The notes under the pieces were generated by a model. That model was not told the DNA's origin. It saw nothing but the letters and a program-made list of their open reading frames with translations, and searched no databases. Shown here piece after piece: positions 33,188 to 52,400 of a stretch of DNA of 64,000 bases. Position numbers and translations under genes: made by a program. The DNA is taken from the NCBI GenBank assembly GCA_002104985.1, contig MCGO01000007.1:558001-622000 (forward strand), written 5' to 3'. Every line of letters begins with the position of its first letter. The first letter of the stretch is position 1. This stretch comes from Rhizoclosmatium globosum. Taxonomy: Eukaryota > Chytridiomycota > Chytridiomycetes > Chytridiales > Chytriomycetaceae.

Positions 33188-36100
33188 TTATTTATCAACA
33201 ATCTTTGATACTAACTGTAAGAGTCGGTCTCGGAGATTTTCCTGCTCGCTCGACTGTTCACGTTCTGCAACAACCCAATTCAAATATGTGTCAATCCACG
33301 ACCTTAGCAACTCCACCACAACTTTGCTTTTCTCATCAGTAAACTCAATTCTCAACCACCCACCCAACAAGGCAATCCAGTTGCCGTTGGTGCCGTGGAT
33401 CCAGTTCAAGCGAGATTCATGGGATCCAAAGGAGGAAAAGAGGAGTAATCCAATTGGCTCGGCTATTGTAGTGGTTCTAAGCCAAACAGCACCTTCCAGC
33501 ATTTGTTTTTCGTGATAACTAAGGAAACGTGGTGGAATTACTGGGATTTGTATGTCCGTTTTTAATTCATCCAAATCGGAGGCTTCATCGTCAAGGTCGA
33601 CAGTGTCTTCCGAATCCGAGACAATTGCACGTGCTTCACCTTTGTCAACAGATCGCTTCATGTGGCTTTTGGCGTCTTGAACCATCTAATACACAACCAA
33701 TTAAACAGGCATCAATGATTAGAATCACAAACCTGCAATGAAGAGTATGCATTGATTGTGCTGCCAGTTAATTTCAGCTTCCCATCCAAAGCCGACCCAT
33801 AAACATTTTTTTCTCTAGCTTCAGCAACGTTCGGGAACAACGAGGCTGAAATCAAAGCCCGTACCAATGCCACATTCCCACTGAAAGCATTCATCTCCCG
33901 CCCGCCAATGAGACTTTCAATCTGTCGGTTTTCTTCCCGTTCTCCTTCATCTTCCATCTCAACTCTGTTTCTCTTTCCGTTTTGAAGAACACGCAAGTCA
34001 TTTAGCGCCCCCAAAACTTGCTTCTTTGCACGCTCAATGTTCTCAAGTCCACTATTATTCAAGTAATTTTGGAGAGCGAATCCTCGTCGCTCGCGTATCG
34101 GCAGACGTCTCCAATCCCAGTAGGCTGTCACCATCGCAAGCAAGTCACTTCCATGACTTTCTGGGCGCCCACAAACAAATCGATCCATGAGATGCAATCT
34201 CGCTTTTTCTTTCTCATCTGGGTGAATAGCATGTACGCTACGACTTCCAGCCTCAAGGACGCATGCTGCGGAAAGAACTGGGTCAAGTGCTTTGAATGCA
34301 CTGGCAACAACAACAAGTTTAGCCAACCAAGGATCCATCGGAATATGCACAAGTGCTTTTCCAAGAGGAGTTAAAACTTCCTGATCTCCATCCAATGTTT
34401 CCTTGTCATTTACAGCAGACATTGATGCCTTCGAAGATACTCGCTTAGGTACTTTGATTGTAACGAGAGCACCAAGTGTGTGCAAGTCCCGAATAGCTTT
34501 AAGAACAGCGTCGGTAGATGGAGGTTGTGGAGCCAATGCGAGAACATCGGCAGTAAAGGGACTCAAATTCAGAGCTTTGATTTTTAAAGCAGTAGATTGC
34601 AGGTCCACACGTAATAATTCCGGTGGAATGTTGAAAGGCAAACTTTGACGATGGCGTTCAGATATGAGCGAGTAATATTCACCAGGTTGACATCGTCCAG
34701 CTCGTCCGGCTCTCTATTACTGTTTGTTAAACACGCTTTCAGCCAAAATGCAACGCACCTGCTTCAAATTTGATTGCGAGGCAACAACACAATTCAAGGA
34801 AGAAATTCTCGTGCTGGGATCATACGTATTAATCCTTAGCTTTCCGGAATCCACGACATAAACAATATCATTAATCTTGGTGGGTGTGTCAAATGTAGCC
34901 CATCATTAACAAAGGAATCGATACCGTAACACTGGTCTCCGCAATATTGGTCGACAAAATTATCTTTCGAACACCTTCAGGTGGTCGCTCAAACACCTCC
35001 TCTTGCCCAGAACTACTAACACTTGAGTGTAAAGCATAGATTCTAACCCGTGATGAATCACCAAATCCGACGCGATAGTAGTCTTCTTTAAGCTTGATCA
35101 TTAGTGCTTGAATCTCCTGCCATCCAGGCAAAAAGACTAATATAGCTCCAGAGTCACGCGACTTGTGGATTTGGGCCAGTACAGCTTCGAACAAATCCAC
35201 GGGAAAGTAATCAGGAGTGGTACTTGGATTCATGTACGCACTGATAGAATTCCGTGGTGGCTCAAAGTTCATTTCGTTGCGAATATACTTTTGAGTAGGA
35301 AGACGTAGCTTTTCTTGAGGGGTTATTCCATTTATCATCTTGATGACGTCACCCAAATAAAATTCTTTAACAGGGAAGGTTCGTCCTGGAACTGTCACAA
35401 TGGGTGGAGGATTGGCTCTGATTGATGGAGTGAACTTTGCCAGGGAGAATGCAGATTTTTCAGGTGGGGGACTAATAAGTTTAGAGAAGTACTTGGAGAA
35501 GAGAGTAGTATCCGCTGTGGCAGACATGAGAATGACCTTCAAATCCGGCCTCTTTTTCAAGAGTTGTCGTACAATCACAAGTAGGAGGTCGGTATTCTAG
35601 AGAGGATTTTAGGGAGTGTTTGAATGTCTCTATTCGATCGAATTACTGACCAAATCTCGTTCATGAACTTCATCTAGAATAATGTGTGTAACTGAATCCA
35701 AGTTTGGCTCTTCTTGTAATCGTTTCAAAAGAATCCCAGAAGTACAAAATACTAACATAATTATGAGCCTTTGTCTAGGAATTCGAGAAATAGCAACTTA
35801 CCAACTTGCCCATCATCTGGATTTGATTTGGGCGAAACAGAGTTAAACCGAACTGAGTATCCAATTGCAGAATTGCGCCCAATCTGCTCTCCTCGCTCCT
35901 TTGCGACTCTTTGCGCCACAGATATAGCTGCAATTCTTCGAGGCTGGGTCACAATTACGTTTGGCGGTCTCAGATACGATCGGTTCCCCAAATCACCCTC
36001 AGGTTCAGAGTTACTGAACCCGGACTTAAAGAGACCTCGTTTCAAGTTCCGCAGGCCATCTCTCTGCATTTTGTGGTGTGCAAGAATAAATTTCGGTAAT

Positions 36101-37089
36101 TGTGTTGTTTTACCGGCACCTGTTGAAGCAGAAAGGATTGTGACGGGATTGTTATCAATAGCAGCCATTATTTGAGAGTAGTAAGAGTACATAGGTAATT
36201 CGCGAGCTGAATCGAGCTCCGAGGGAACAGTAATGGATGCTGGATTTGTAATTCCTGTGTTGTTTTGTTGCACTGACATCTGATGTTTCTTGCGACCATG
36301 TGATCCATCCTCTGAGAAAGTAGTAGATTCATTCTCAGCAAGTACGACTCTTTCACTTATTCGAAATGCATCAGCGGTCTCCAAATCTTTAAACAGACTT
36401 TGAGCCTCTGCGACGATATCATCAGAAAGGGAAATACGCGCCGGGGTATCTAACATTTCCTGAATCTTCATCTTAATTGGTGTCGCATATTCAATGAAGT
36501 CTTTGATAACGGTAGGGTTGGCGACATTGAGCAGATGGTTCAAAAACAATTCACGGGCACGAGTCTGAGCAAGCACGCGTTTGGGAGCAGTATGAAACAC
36601 CCAAATTCGTTCCACATCTTTTGATTCGGGAACATCGACAAGCGAATGATGCGGCAGCTCGAAATGAACTGTCCATTTTGTTGCTTCATTCTTTCCTTTC
36701 TGCTTCACAATCTTCATTTCGGCACGCTCTTTTAGTTCGAGAGAGAATCTTTTGCAGTAGTAGGAAAGAAATGATTCCGGTCCTTTCTGGATAAATGGAG
36801 GAAAGTAGTCTTTTGCAGGCTTTGACGGTGCCTTCACTGGAATTGGAGAGAGAGGCGGAAGAGACTCAAATCGCTGCAAATTTGGCTTTGCTTTAGGTTT
36901 CTTGTGTCTCTGTTTCGGCATCAGTGCTTTGATCGGATCTTCAGCATCAAGGTTGCTGGTTCTGGCATGACTCTGAGGAGCCTTTCGCGGCTTCGCAAAC
37001 ACTCCAGCTGAAGCAGCGAGATATCGATGGGGAACATTGATCAGTCGAGAGAGATTCCGAAGTGCGGAAGTTGGACAGAGTATAACCAT
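33188..37089 (-). CDS. DEAH/DExH-box RNA helicase, probably mitochondrial
   Basis: A 1,218-residue superfamily 2 RNA helicase of the DHX30/DHX36/DHX57-like group. The start at 37087-37089 gives a basic, Arg/Ser-rich N-terminus ([17 protein letters not shown]) that could be a mitochondrial presequence. Motifs in order: I ([13 protein letters not shown]), Ia ([16 protein letters not shown]), [13 protein letters not shown] (ILDEVHERD), III (MSATAD), helicase C ([20 protein letters not shown]), VI (QRAGRAGR type, partly across an exon join), then HA2 and a C-terminal OB-like region ending in NWVVAERE. Introns 35752-35801, 35597-35650, 34876-34924, 34714-34758 and 33686-33732 leave a perfect frame. 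It lies 95 bp downstream of the PRP8 stop on the same strand. A decayed copy of its last exon is at 27.4 kb. Confidence 0.88.
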
Positions 37090-37184
37090 GATTCTGACTT
37101 GAAACCAACAAAAAAGAAAAGAAACTGATTGATCGAAGAGTCGATTCATTTAAATCAACAACATTTATTCGTTATGTGACCGAA

Positions 37185-45246
<8,062 letters not shown>

Positions 45247-45358
45247 CGATTGCTGTTGATGCGCAGTTGGTTCCTTCTTTCTTTGAGGGAAAGAAATAAA
45301 TAAGAACTGCATGCTCAAAAACTATCCTTTCAATCTACTCTACACTCCACCCTTGAAT
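45247..45358. promoter_or_regulatory. Divergent promoter between PRP8 and CRIPT
   Basis: 112 bases separate the two start codons, so both spliceosome genes share one short upstream region. No TATA box or other motif stands out. Confidence 0.5.
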
Positions 45359-45750
45359 ATGGTCTGTGCAAAGTGCGAAAAGAAACTGGCTACTCTCGTG
45401 ACTCCAGATGTGAAACGGCTGGATGGCGCTAGAGCCTCTTCAAGCTCCTCATCTTCCTCTTCAGCTGACTCTTCCTCAGTCAAACGTGGCGCTTCAAACA
45501 CTCTTCTCTCAAGTAAAAACAAAAATAAGTTTGCTCCGTGAGTAGTGTGCTCGATAGAGTTACAGATGAGATCGTAGTTCGATAAACTGAACAACTAAAC
45601 AGATACTCAGTCAAATGCAAAGAGTGCCGAGGAAGCGTTCATCAAAAAGGGTCAAATTATTGTCAGAACTGTGCATACAAGAATGGAATCTGTGCCATGT
45701 GTGGCGTAAAAATACTCGACACAAAGCTGTACAAGCAGACATCGAAATGA
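45359..45750 (+). CDS. CRIPT: CRIPT, small cysteine-rich spliceosome-associated protein
   Basis: A 108-residue Cys-rich protein first named as a PDZ-binding protein in animals and later found with the spliceosome, including the minor one. Starts MVCAKCEKKLATLVTPD, then a Ser-rich insertion (about ten Ser), then NTLLSSKNK.KFAP. After an intron at 45538-45602 comes CKECRGSVHQKGSNYCQNCA and GICAMCGVKILDTK. The CxxC pairs (zinc-binding) and the YKQ.. end are all present. Length matches the family (about 100). Frame is intact. Confidence 0.93.
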
Positions 45751-45986
45751 TCGCAGAAGTATCAAAGAAGAATGACTGTCTATAAAATCGAAATAAACTC
45801 GATACTGAGAGTATGGATCAAACTTGACGCCGTCTGCCTCAACTTCAACTTCAACTCTCCACATCATCCGTCCAATAATACGACGATCAAGTTCAAAAAA
45901 TTGAAATATTTGTTATTCGGTCAAAAGACAAAACTCAAAAGTCAAAGCTGGAAAGTCGAAAAACTACCAGAACAACGCCAAAAGAA
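45751..45986. other. Short convergent intergenic region
   Basis: 236 bases between the stops of CRIPT (plus) and the secreted repeat protein (minus). AATAAA-like signal at about 45789. No gene. Confidence 0.5.
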
Positions 45987-47717
45987 TTAATTAGACTGCT
46001 TCAAACGGATAACAGCTGGACTGGCATTCAATACAGCAGGAAGTGGCATATTGATCAACGGAGTTGGACTCTGGCTTCCAGTAACTTGCAAAGTACATGC
46101 CAACAGATTTCCGAATTGTGCCTGAGGATAAATAGTCAAGTTCATCAATGTATTGATATCACTTGGAATCACAGTCTTCCACCAGGGGTTTGTGTCTGTC
46201 TTTGAAGTCATGCAGTAAATCAGATTCCCATTCAAGTTCTTTCCGTCAAGGCAATTCACAGCAGGGTATGAGTCTGTCTGTCCTCCACCAGCGCTATATG
46301 GGGAACTTTGCGTTGCGTAACTGTTCAACGCGACATTAACACCATTCTCGTCATATACCTCAAGCTTATTAAAGCAGAGGATCGCGTGAGGACAAGAAAT
46401 CTGTACAGTCGTATAATTAACGTAATTCATGGCCAGTACATAGGCTGGTGGGTTGGAACCTCGAATCTGTTGAAGGTTCCGCTGTTGAACAACTCCATCA
46501 ATGGAATCAGTGACAATCACAGCACATCCATTTCCGATATCAATGTTCCCCTTCTTCCACACTTTAATGGTCGAAATACTCTTTGCAGCAACAGGTACGA
46601 CAACCTGAATCCAAGGGTTCGGATCATTGTTGACGCTTGTGAAGCAAGGTTTAACAAAGAGACCGTCATTACAGTTGAATGGCAGATTAGCTGCTTGAAC
46701 GGAGCTCATGGTGACATTTCCTTGAAGTGCAACGTTCGTACCATCTGCGGTAAAAGCCTCAATTTCAGTAAGAGCAAGCCCACTAAAGTTGATGCATTGA
46801 ACTTTGATACTCGTCGAAGGCTTAGTAATGTTGTAGACGAATGGGTCGATATTAGCATCAGGATTCGGAAGTGCAATAGTCATGACTGGTGAAGTACCAT
46901 ACTGACTTCCTGCAACAGTCAGTGTACACCCGAAAAAGTTTTCATACGAGTCCTGTGGAAACACCTTCAAGTATGAAAGTGTGTTGATGTCGGACGGAAT
47001 GACAGTCTGCCACCAGGGATTATTGTCTCCAAGACCAGTCATACAGTAAATCTGGTTCCCGTTCAAGTTCCTGCCCGTCAAACAGTTGGAAGCTGGATAC
47101 GAATCCGGTTCTCCACAACACGCGGAATAAGGAGAACTGAACGTCGCGTAACTACTGATGGCAACATTGGTGCCATTGTAATCATACACCTCAAGCTTGC
47201 TGAAAATCATTTTCTCTTGAGGACACGAAATGCGCACGGTAGTCGAAGTCACGTAATTCATTACAAAAGTATACTCTGGCGGAGTGTCACCACGAACTTG
47301 CAAAAGGTTGCGTTGTTGAACGATTCCATCAACAGAATCCGTCACAACCAAGGTACACCCATTCCCAATATCGATATTCCCGACCTTAGAAACCTTGATA
47401 ACACTGATGGTTTTAGCAGAAACAGGTACCGTAATTTGAATGTACGGGCTATGGTCGTTGTTTTCATTCGTGAAGCAGGCTTGGTTGAAGAGTCCGTCGT
47501 TACAGTTGGATGCAGGCCAAGGAGAATCTGGTCCACCTTCCTGCGAACTCATGCTGGCAACACCTTGAGGCCCCACATTTGTTCCATTCGCGAGCAAGAT
47601 TTCAATTTCAGTTAACGCGAGGGGACTGAAATTGACGCACTGGACGGTGACGTTCGTTGATGGGCTTTGGGCAAGAGCAAAGGTAGCCAGCGATAGGAGT
47701 GAAAGGCTGAGGAGCAT
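45987..47717 (-). CDS. Secreted repeat protein with discoidin/fucolectin-like modules
   Basis: A single-exon, 576-residue secreted protein. The ATG at 47715-47717 starts a signal peptide (MLLSLSLLSLATFALA). The mature part is two similar halves of about 280 residues. Each has a block of type FS.LALTEIE....NGTNV, a NCNDGLF..CFT..N.. line, GNIDIGNGC, D.VQQRNL and a second sub-module with SYAT.SSPYSA, LNGN.IYCMT and NPWW.TVIPSDINTL. These lines fit F5/8 type C (discoidin) or fucolectin-like folds, which bind sugars; each half seems to hold two such units. Paired Cys suggest disulphides. Likely role: carbohydrate or surface binding outside the cell. A TATATATG-type element lies just upstream (about 47740). 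The fold assignment is from pattern only. Confidence 0.7.
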   Translation of the reverse strand: MLLSLSLLSLATFALAQSPSTNVTVQCVNFSPLALTEIEILLANGTNVGPQGVASMSSQEGGPDSPWPASNCNDGLFNQACFTNENNDHSPYIQITVPVSAKTISVIKVSKVGNIDIGNGCTLVVTDSVDGIVQQRNLLQVRGDTPPEYTFVMNYVTSTTVRISCPQEKMIFSKLEVYDYNGTNVAISSYATFSSPYSACCGEPDSYPASNCLTGRNLNGNQIYCMTGLGDNNPWWQTVIPSDINTLSYLKVFPQDSYENFFGCTLTVAGSQYGTSPVMTIALPNPDANIDPFVYNITKPSTSIKVQCINFSGLALTEIEAFTADGTNVALQGNVTMSSVQAANLPFNCNDGLFVKPCFTSVNNDPNPWIQVVVPVAAKSISTIKVWKKGNIDIGNGCAVIVTDSIDGVVQQRNLQQIRGSNPPAYVLAMNYVNYTTVQISCPHAILCFNKLEVYDENGVNVALNSYATQSSPYSAGGGQTDSYPAVNCLDGKNLNGNLIYCMTSKTDTNPWWKTVIPSDINTLMNLTIYPQAQFGNLLACTLQVTGSQSPTPLINMPLPAVLNASPAVIRLKQSN

Positions 47718-48089
47718 CTGCCTAGAATAGAGGTTCTTACTATATATGATATATGTAGACGAGAATATACTTTACGTCAGCTTTTCGTGATGGAGAAGAG
47801 GAAGTTGGTACAGTCTTGTTTGACAGCTTGTGATGTCCAAGGCGACCTTCCGCCTTCTTATAGCGAATAAAACTTTGACAGGCTCCTGTAATTTCCAAAG
47901 GCCATTTTTTGGTATTTTGACAGTTCAGTCCTCAAAGATTAATCATCAGCGGTATTCGACATACTTTACATAAACTTGACAGGTTGCCGGATTCATCAAC
48001 AACGGTGAATGAAAGAGATACCTCGTTACCTTTCTTCTTCTCATTGAATTCGTTTGTTTTCCTTTGTTTTTGTTAAATATTCACTTTCA
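47718..48089. other. Divergent upstream region
   Basis: 372 bases between the start of the secreted repeat protein (minus) and the WW-domain gene (plus). A TATATA-rich block at about 47739-47755 lies close to the minus-strand gene. Confidence 0.4.
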
Positions 48090-49474
48090 ATGCGCCGCCA
48101 AACACTCTCGATTCCATGGCCGCTGAACCGAACAGTGATTCGGCAGCAAGAAGCCGCCGCAAAAGAAGCGACTGCGTCAACAGCGCTGTCTGGCCTTGCA
48201 GCGTATTCGGATGTCTCAGAGAGTGACAACGAAGGTAAACTCAGACTGAACCAATACCAAACTAGCTCGGCTTGGAATTGAAGGATGTATATGCGTGGTT
48301 TGAGGCCAGCTGCTACGTTTAAGCTTATGAAAGGGAACATTATCACAGAGGCAGAGTCGTTTCTGGTTTCTTGACACCATCCACTGACCTATCTTCAGAT
48401 GAGCCCAAAGTGGTTGCTGCTGAACCAGTTCCAATTCAAGAAGAAGACGACTTTGCTGCATTCATGGCCGATATTAACTCTTCAACATCATCGCTGAATC
48501 CACCTCTCCCACCCGAACCAACATCAAATGAACCCACTCCTATTCCACCAGATTCTTCATTTTCAACTCCTCTTATCCTCCCTGAACTATCTAAATTCTC
48601 CTCATCTCCTCTTGTCCCACCTCCCAAAACATCCCCACTTCATTCACGTCTTGAGCGAGTTCTTGCTCGTGTAGACCAACTCCCAGCCCTCCCAGTGAAC
48701 CTTCCTCCTTCATACACCGCTATTATTGAAAATAAGCGGCTGATTTTCGACACGCGCTGCTCGGACTGGAAGCGTGGTGGCTTGGTTGAATCTTTCTTTG
48801 CTGATATCTTGACCAACTTTGAGGCCCAAGTCGATATCCTGGAATGTGAGAGAAATATTGTACCAACTTTTTTGTTAAACTGAATTCGCGAAGCCCTCTA
48901 TAATCCTAAAGGATGGACTATTCATTGGGACGAGGCTACAGAATCGCATTATTTCGAGTGTACCGAAAACGTGCGTTTATTTTAAAATTAAACACATCGT
49001 TTAGTACTAAACTGTGATGCATAGGGATCCGTGAGTTGGTCTTGGCCTGCAATTCCTCCACTACCACCCTCCCAGCCACCTCTACCTGATGGAGATCCAC
49101 CAATACAGCCAGAAACACTCGAAACCAAATCTCCAACTGAAACAAACCCAGAACCTCCCCCTTGTCCCGAATCGCCACCACAGAATCAACCAACAAAAAA
49201 GACCAAGAAAATCACCAGACCCGAAACAGTTTCAATCAGTGCAAAGTCGCGTAAAATGGCCTCTATGCTTCAACAGTGGCATATTGCAAAGTCAGAACTA
49301 CGGGAAGCAGAAATCGAAGAGTCAAAGGACCCTGAAGAGCTGGAATTCGAACGATTACAGAATTGGGCTGAGACCCAAAGCAATATAAACGCATCCAATC
49401 CAAACTTTGCGCCAGTAGGTGTTCGAAAGAGACAACGACTCGAGGAAGATGTGGACGGAGAAAGACAAATCTAA
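48090..49474 (+). CDS. WW-domain protein, FNBP4-like
   Basis: A 372-residue model with introns 48235-48398, 48846-48893 and 48971-49024, in frame throughout. The N-terminus has LSGLAAYSDVSESDNE and an acidic, Pro-rich region. A WW domain is spread over two exons (GWTIHWDEATESHYFECTEN, then GSVSWSWP), with both Trp and the aromatic centre; WW domains bind proline-rich partners. After a long Pro-rich stretch comes a Lys-rich, helical C-terminus with SAKSRKMASMLQQW and EELEFERLQNWAE. This order (YSDxS start, WW, Pro-rich, KxxMASM end) is like formin-binding protein 4, a nuclear WW protein near the splicing machinery. The family call is my judgement from pattern. Confidence 0.65.
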
Positions 49475-49493
49475 GAAACTATATTTATTTTCA

Positions 49494-52400
49494 TCAAAGA
49501 CGGATATCCAATATAGTCGTGAACCCATTTCTACCCCACAAAATAACTCTCCATTCATTCTTTGGATCCAACCGGAACTCTTCCTTTGTTTGTGGGATAT
49601 GAGTGCCAAGAACTTTCATTCCCAAAAGAGAAGTACGGGCATGCCAGATTGAAATTAACGGTGCATGCTTCCGTATGACTTCGTTTCTATTCTCGTTCAA
49701 ATAACGAGGTGGCAGCGAAATATCGTATACCGCCACTGTTCCAAAGTCCGTGGCAATAATTACGGCATCAACTTGGATAGTTTTCAAGTGATACACACAT
49801 ATAACTGTTTCTCCTGAGGGAGTGGGTATTTTTCGAATTCTGAAGTTCGGGATGGGAATTTCAACTGGTGGTGGCTCCACAGCCACTGCAAAGTCTCCTA
49901 CTTCAGTAACATTAATATCTTCCGCCGGATTAGCTTCATATTCTCCAACTGTGCTTGGTGAAATATCTTGCTCTGGTTGCTGGTCTTCTCCTGTGGTGAC
50001 AACCACACTTGGTTGCCTGCTGATGAGTTCGTTCCCCTCATCGTCATTGTCAACACTATCGACATCCTCTACTTCTTCATCATAGCCTTCTTTCACCCAA
50101 TAGACAGCATCACAGACTCCTAGTAACATTACTCGAGCATCTTCGCTACTCTGGCATGAAGCCGTGCATCGCATTACAGAATTGACACCCAGTTTCTCTT
50201 CAATAAAACGCTTCAGTCCCGCACACTTTGGAATAGGCTCATTCGCAATAACAACGAGCTTCTCGATTCCAGTCACAAGACAAGTCGGTAATGTGCGCCG
50301 ATTAGACCCTGACGGGAAATAATCCGCAAACACATCCGATAGGTTTCCCCACGAGAGACTCAATAATGGATTTGACATGGGTCCATGAACGCATGGTAGC
50401 GACGAAATCCCGACTTGGTAATGAACAAACCTTTCGCCCGTAGTAAAGTTCCACAACTCAATTGAAGTGGGTTCAACAAATTTTTCAGGTGCTTCTTCAG
50501 TGTGAATTTGTTGAGGCATGAATATGGAAATCGCCACTGCTAAAATATGATTGACAGGATTCAAACTGTACCCCACGACAACGCTTGAGGAACTGTCTTT
50601 ACACACATTGAATTCCACATAGTCAATGTCTCCTGTTTGTTTTGAAGGAGATGACGAAGCCGCTTCAACTATATCCCAATCCCAGATTTTCACAATTCCA
50701 TTCCGCTCACCAGTCGCAAAGCACTCAGGTCCCTTATAGGAACACTCAAAATCACACCATATAATATCAGCGCTGATCGGAATGGAAAGGATTCGTTTTC
50801 CCGATGGAATATCCCAAATACTGATTTCAGTATCTTCTGGAAGATGTATTTTTGGCAGTGACGAGAAAGTGACTTGCTTTTTGAGTGCTGTACATGACGT
50901 CGACGCATCTGTATGCTTTTTCAATATGGACACAGATCGACTTTTAGAACTGAGCGTTCGACTCTGAGCTTTAGCAGGTGCATCCAACAGATGTGCCGAA
51001 TCATTATTAGAATCGTCAATCCCACTTCGGGCTCGAGCTATCATTTCATTCATATTTTCAAAGCTTGGAGTGCTGACTGGATAATTACTGAGTGAGGGTC
51101 GACGGTCAGTATTTTGCGGACCAATAAGGTTTTGAAGCTTATATTCTTTCGAAATGCCTCCAATTATAAGTAGCTTTTCGCCATCTTTCGAACAAGCAGC
51201 AGTCGAAACTGAGGTTCGTCTGATTTTTTCAGGCTGATTTCTGAATCCCATTACTTGCATAATACCATCAATAGATCCAGCCACCAGACGATAATGATGG
51301 TTGTCGAGGGAATAATCTTTAATAGAACTGTCCCAATTAGTGGCTCGTTTATGATACTTTTTCGTTTCAGCGAATACTGAAGGTTGAATATCAGACAAGT
51401 AATTGAGTGCCGTGACAGAATGAGACACGTGTTCTGACGCAATAATAGATCCGTCTTTTAAATTGATAATATCTACTATTCCGGTAGGTCCACCAATGGC
51501 AAGGCAGCTGTGACCTTCAATTGGAGCAATAGAATGAATAGGATCCTCCGCTAGATATCCAGATACAAGACCCTGCTGTCCTTTTCCAACTTCAAATTGT
51601 TGAATACATGTTCTATACTCATATGTGGCCCCAGCGACATTCGATTCACCGAGTCTATTCATCTTGGAGCCTTTATCTGAAACGACAACAACTGAACCGG
51701 CGTCATTCATGAATCTTATCTGTGAAATACCATGGAGTTCAAAGAGCGGGTCGATTGGGTGCAACCGTTGCGTCCAGATAATCGTCAGTGTCTGCGTGTT
51801 CAGCAAACGAATTCCTCGAATACCAAACACCACAAGCTTTCCATCTGAACTAACAGCCGCATTTCCAGACAGTAGCATATCGTCGTCTTCAGGATCAGGA
51901 TTAATGCTTTTAACCACTGTCTCAGATTCAAGATCCCAAATAGTCAACAAGCTGTTGAGACTCAACCCAAAAGCTCGATGATGTGTTTCTCCTTTCGGCG
52001 CGCATACAAATCCACATGATATTAATCCATGCCGTAAACCATTCTTCTTCCCAGAAATCATGGCTGTTGATATTTCTCTTTCCAAAGACCACCGAATCAC
52101 TTTATGCTCGTGCCCTTGTGAGGTGCTTATCAATAAATGCTTACAATCCTTTGTATTGGGTTGAAAATGAAGTCCAGTGATTCTTCCAGAATTGATAGCC
52201 GTACTCAAATGTGTACAAGTATAGCTGTCAAACAGCTTAACTTTTCCATCGGAAGATCCACTAGCAAAATACTTTCCATCTGGAGATGCACATATATGGT
52301 GATGATGGTCATGAAACAACGTGATAGTCGGTCTGACGAAATTTTTTTGATGGAGTGGAGGGCACTCAGTTCCATCCATACAGCATTCCATTCGTTTAAG

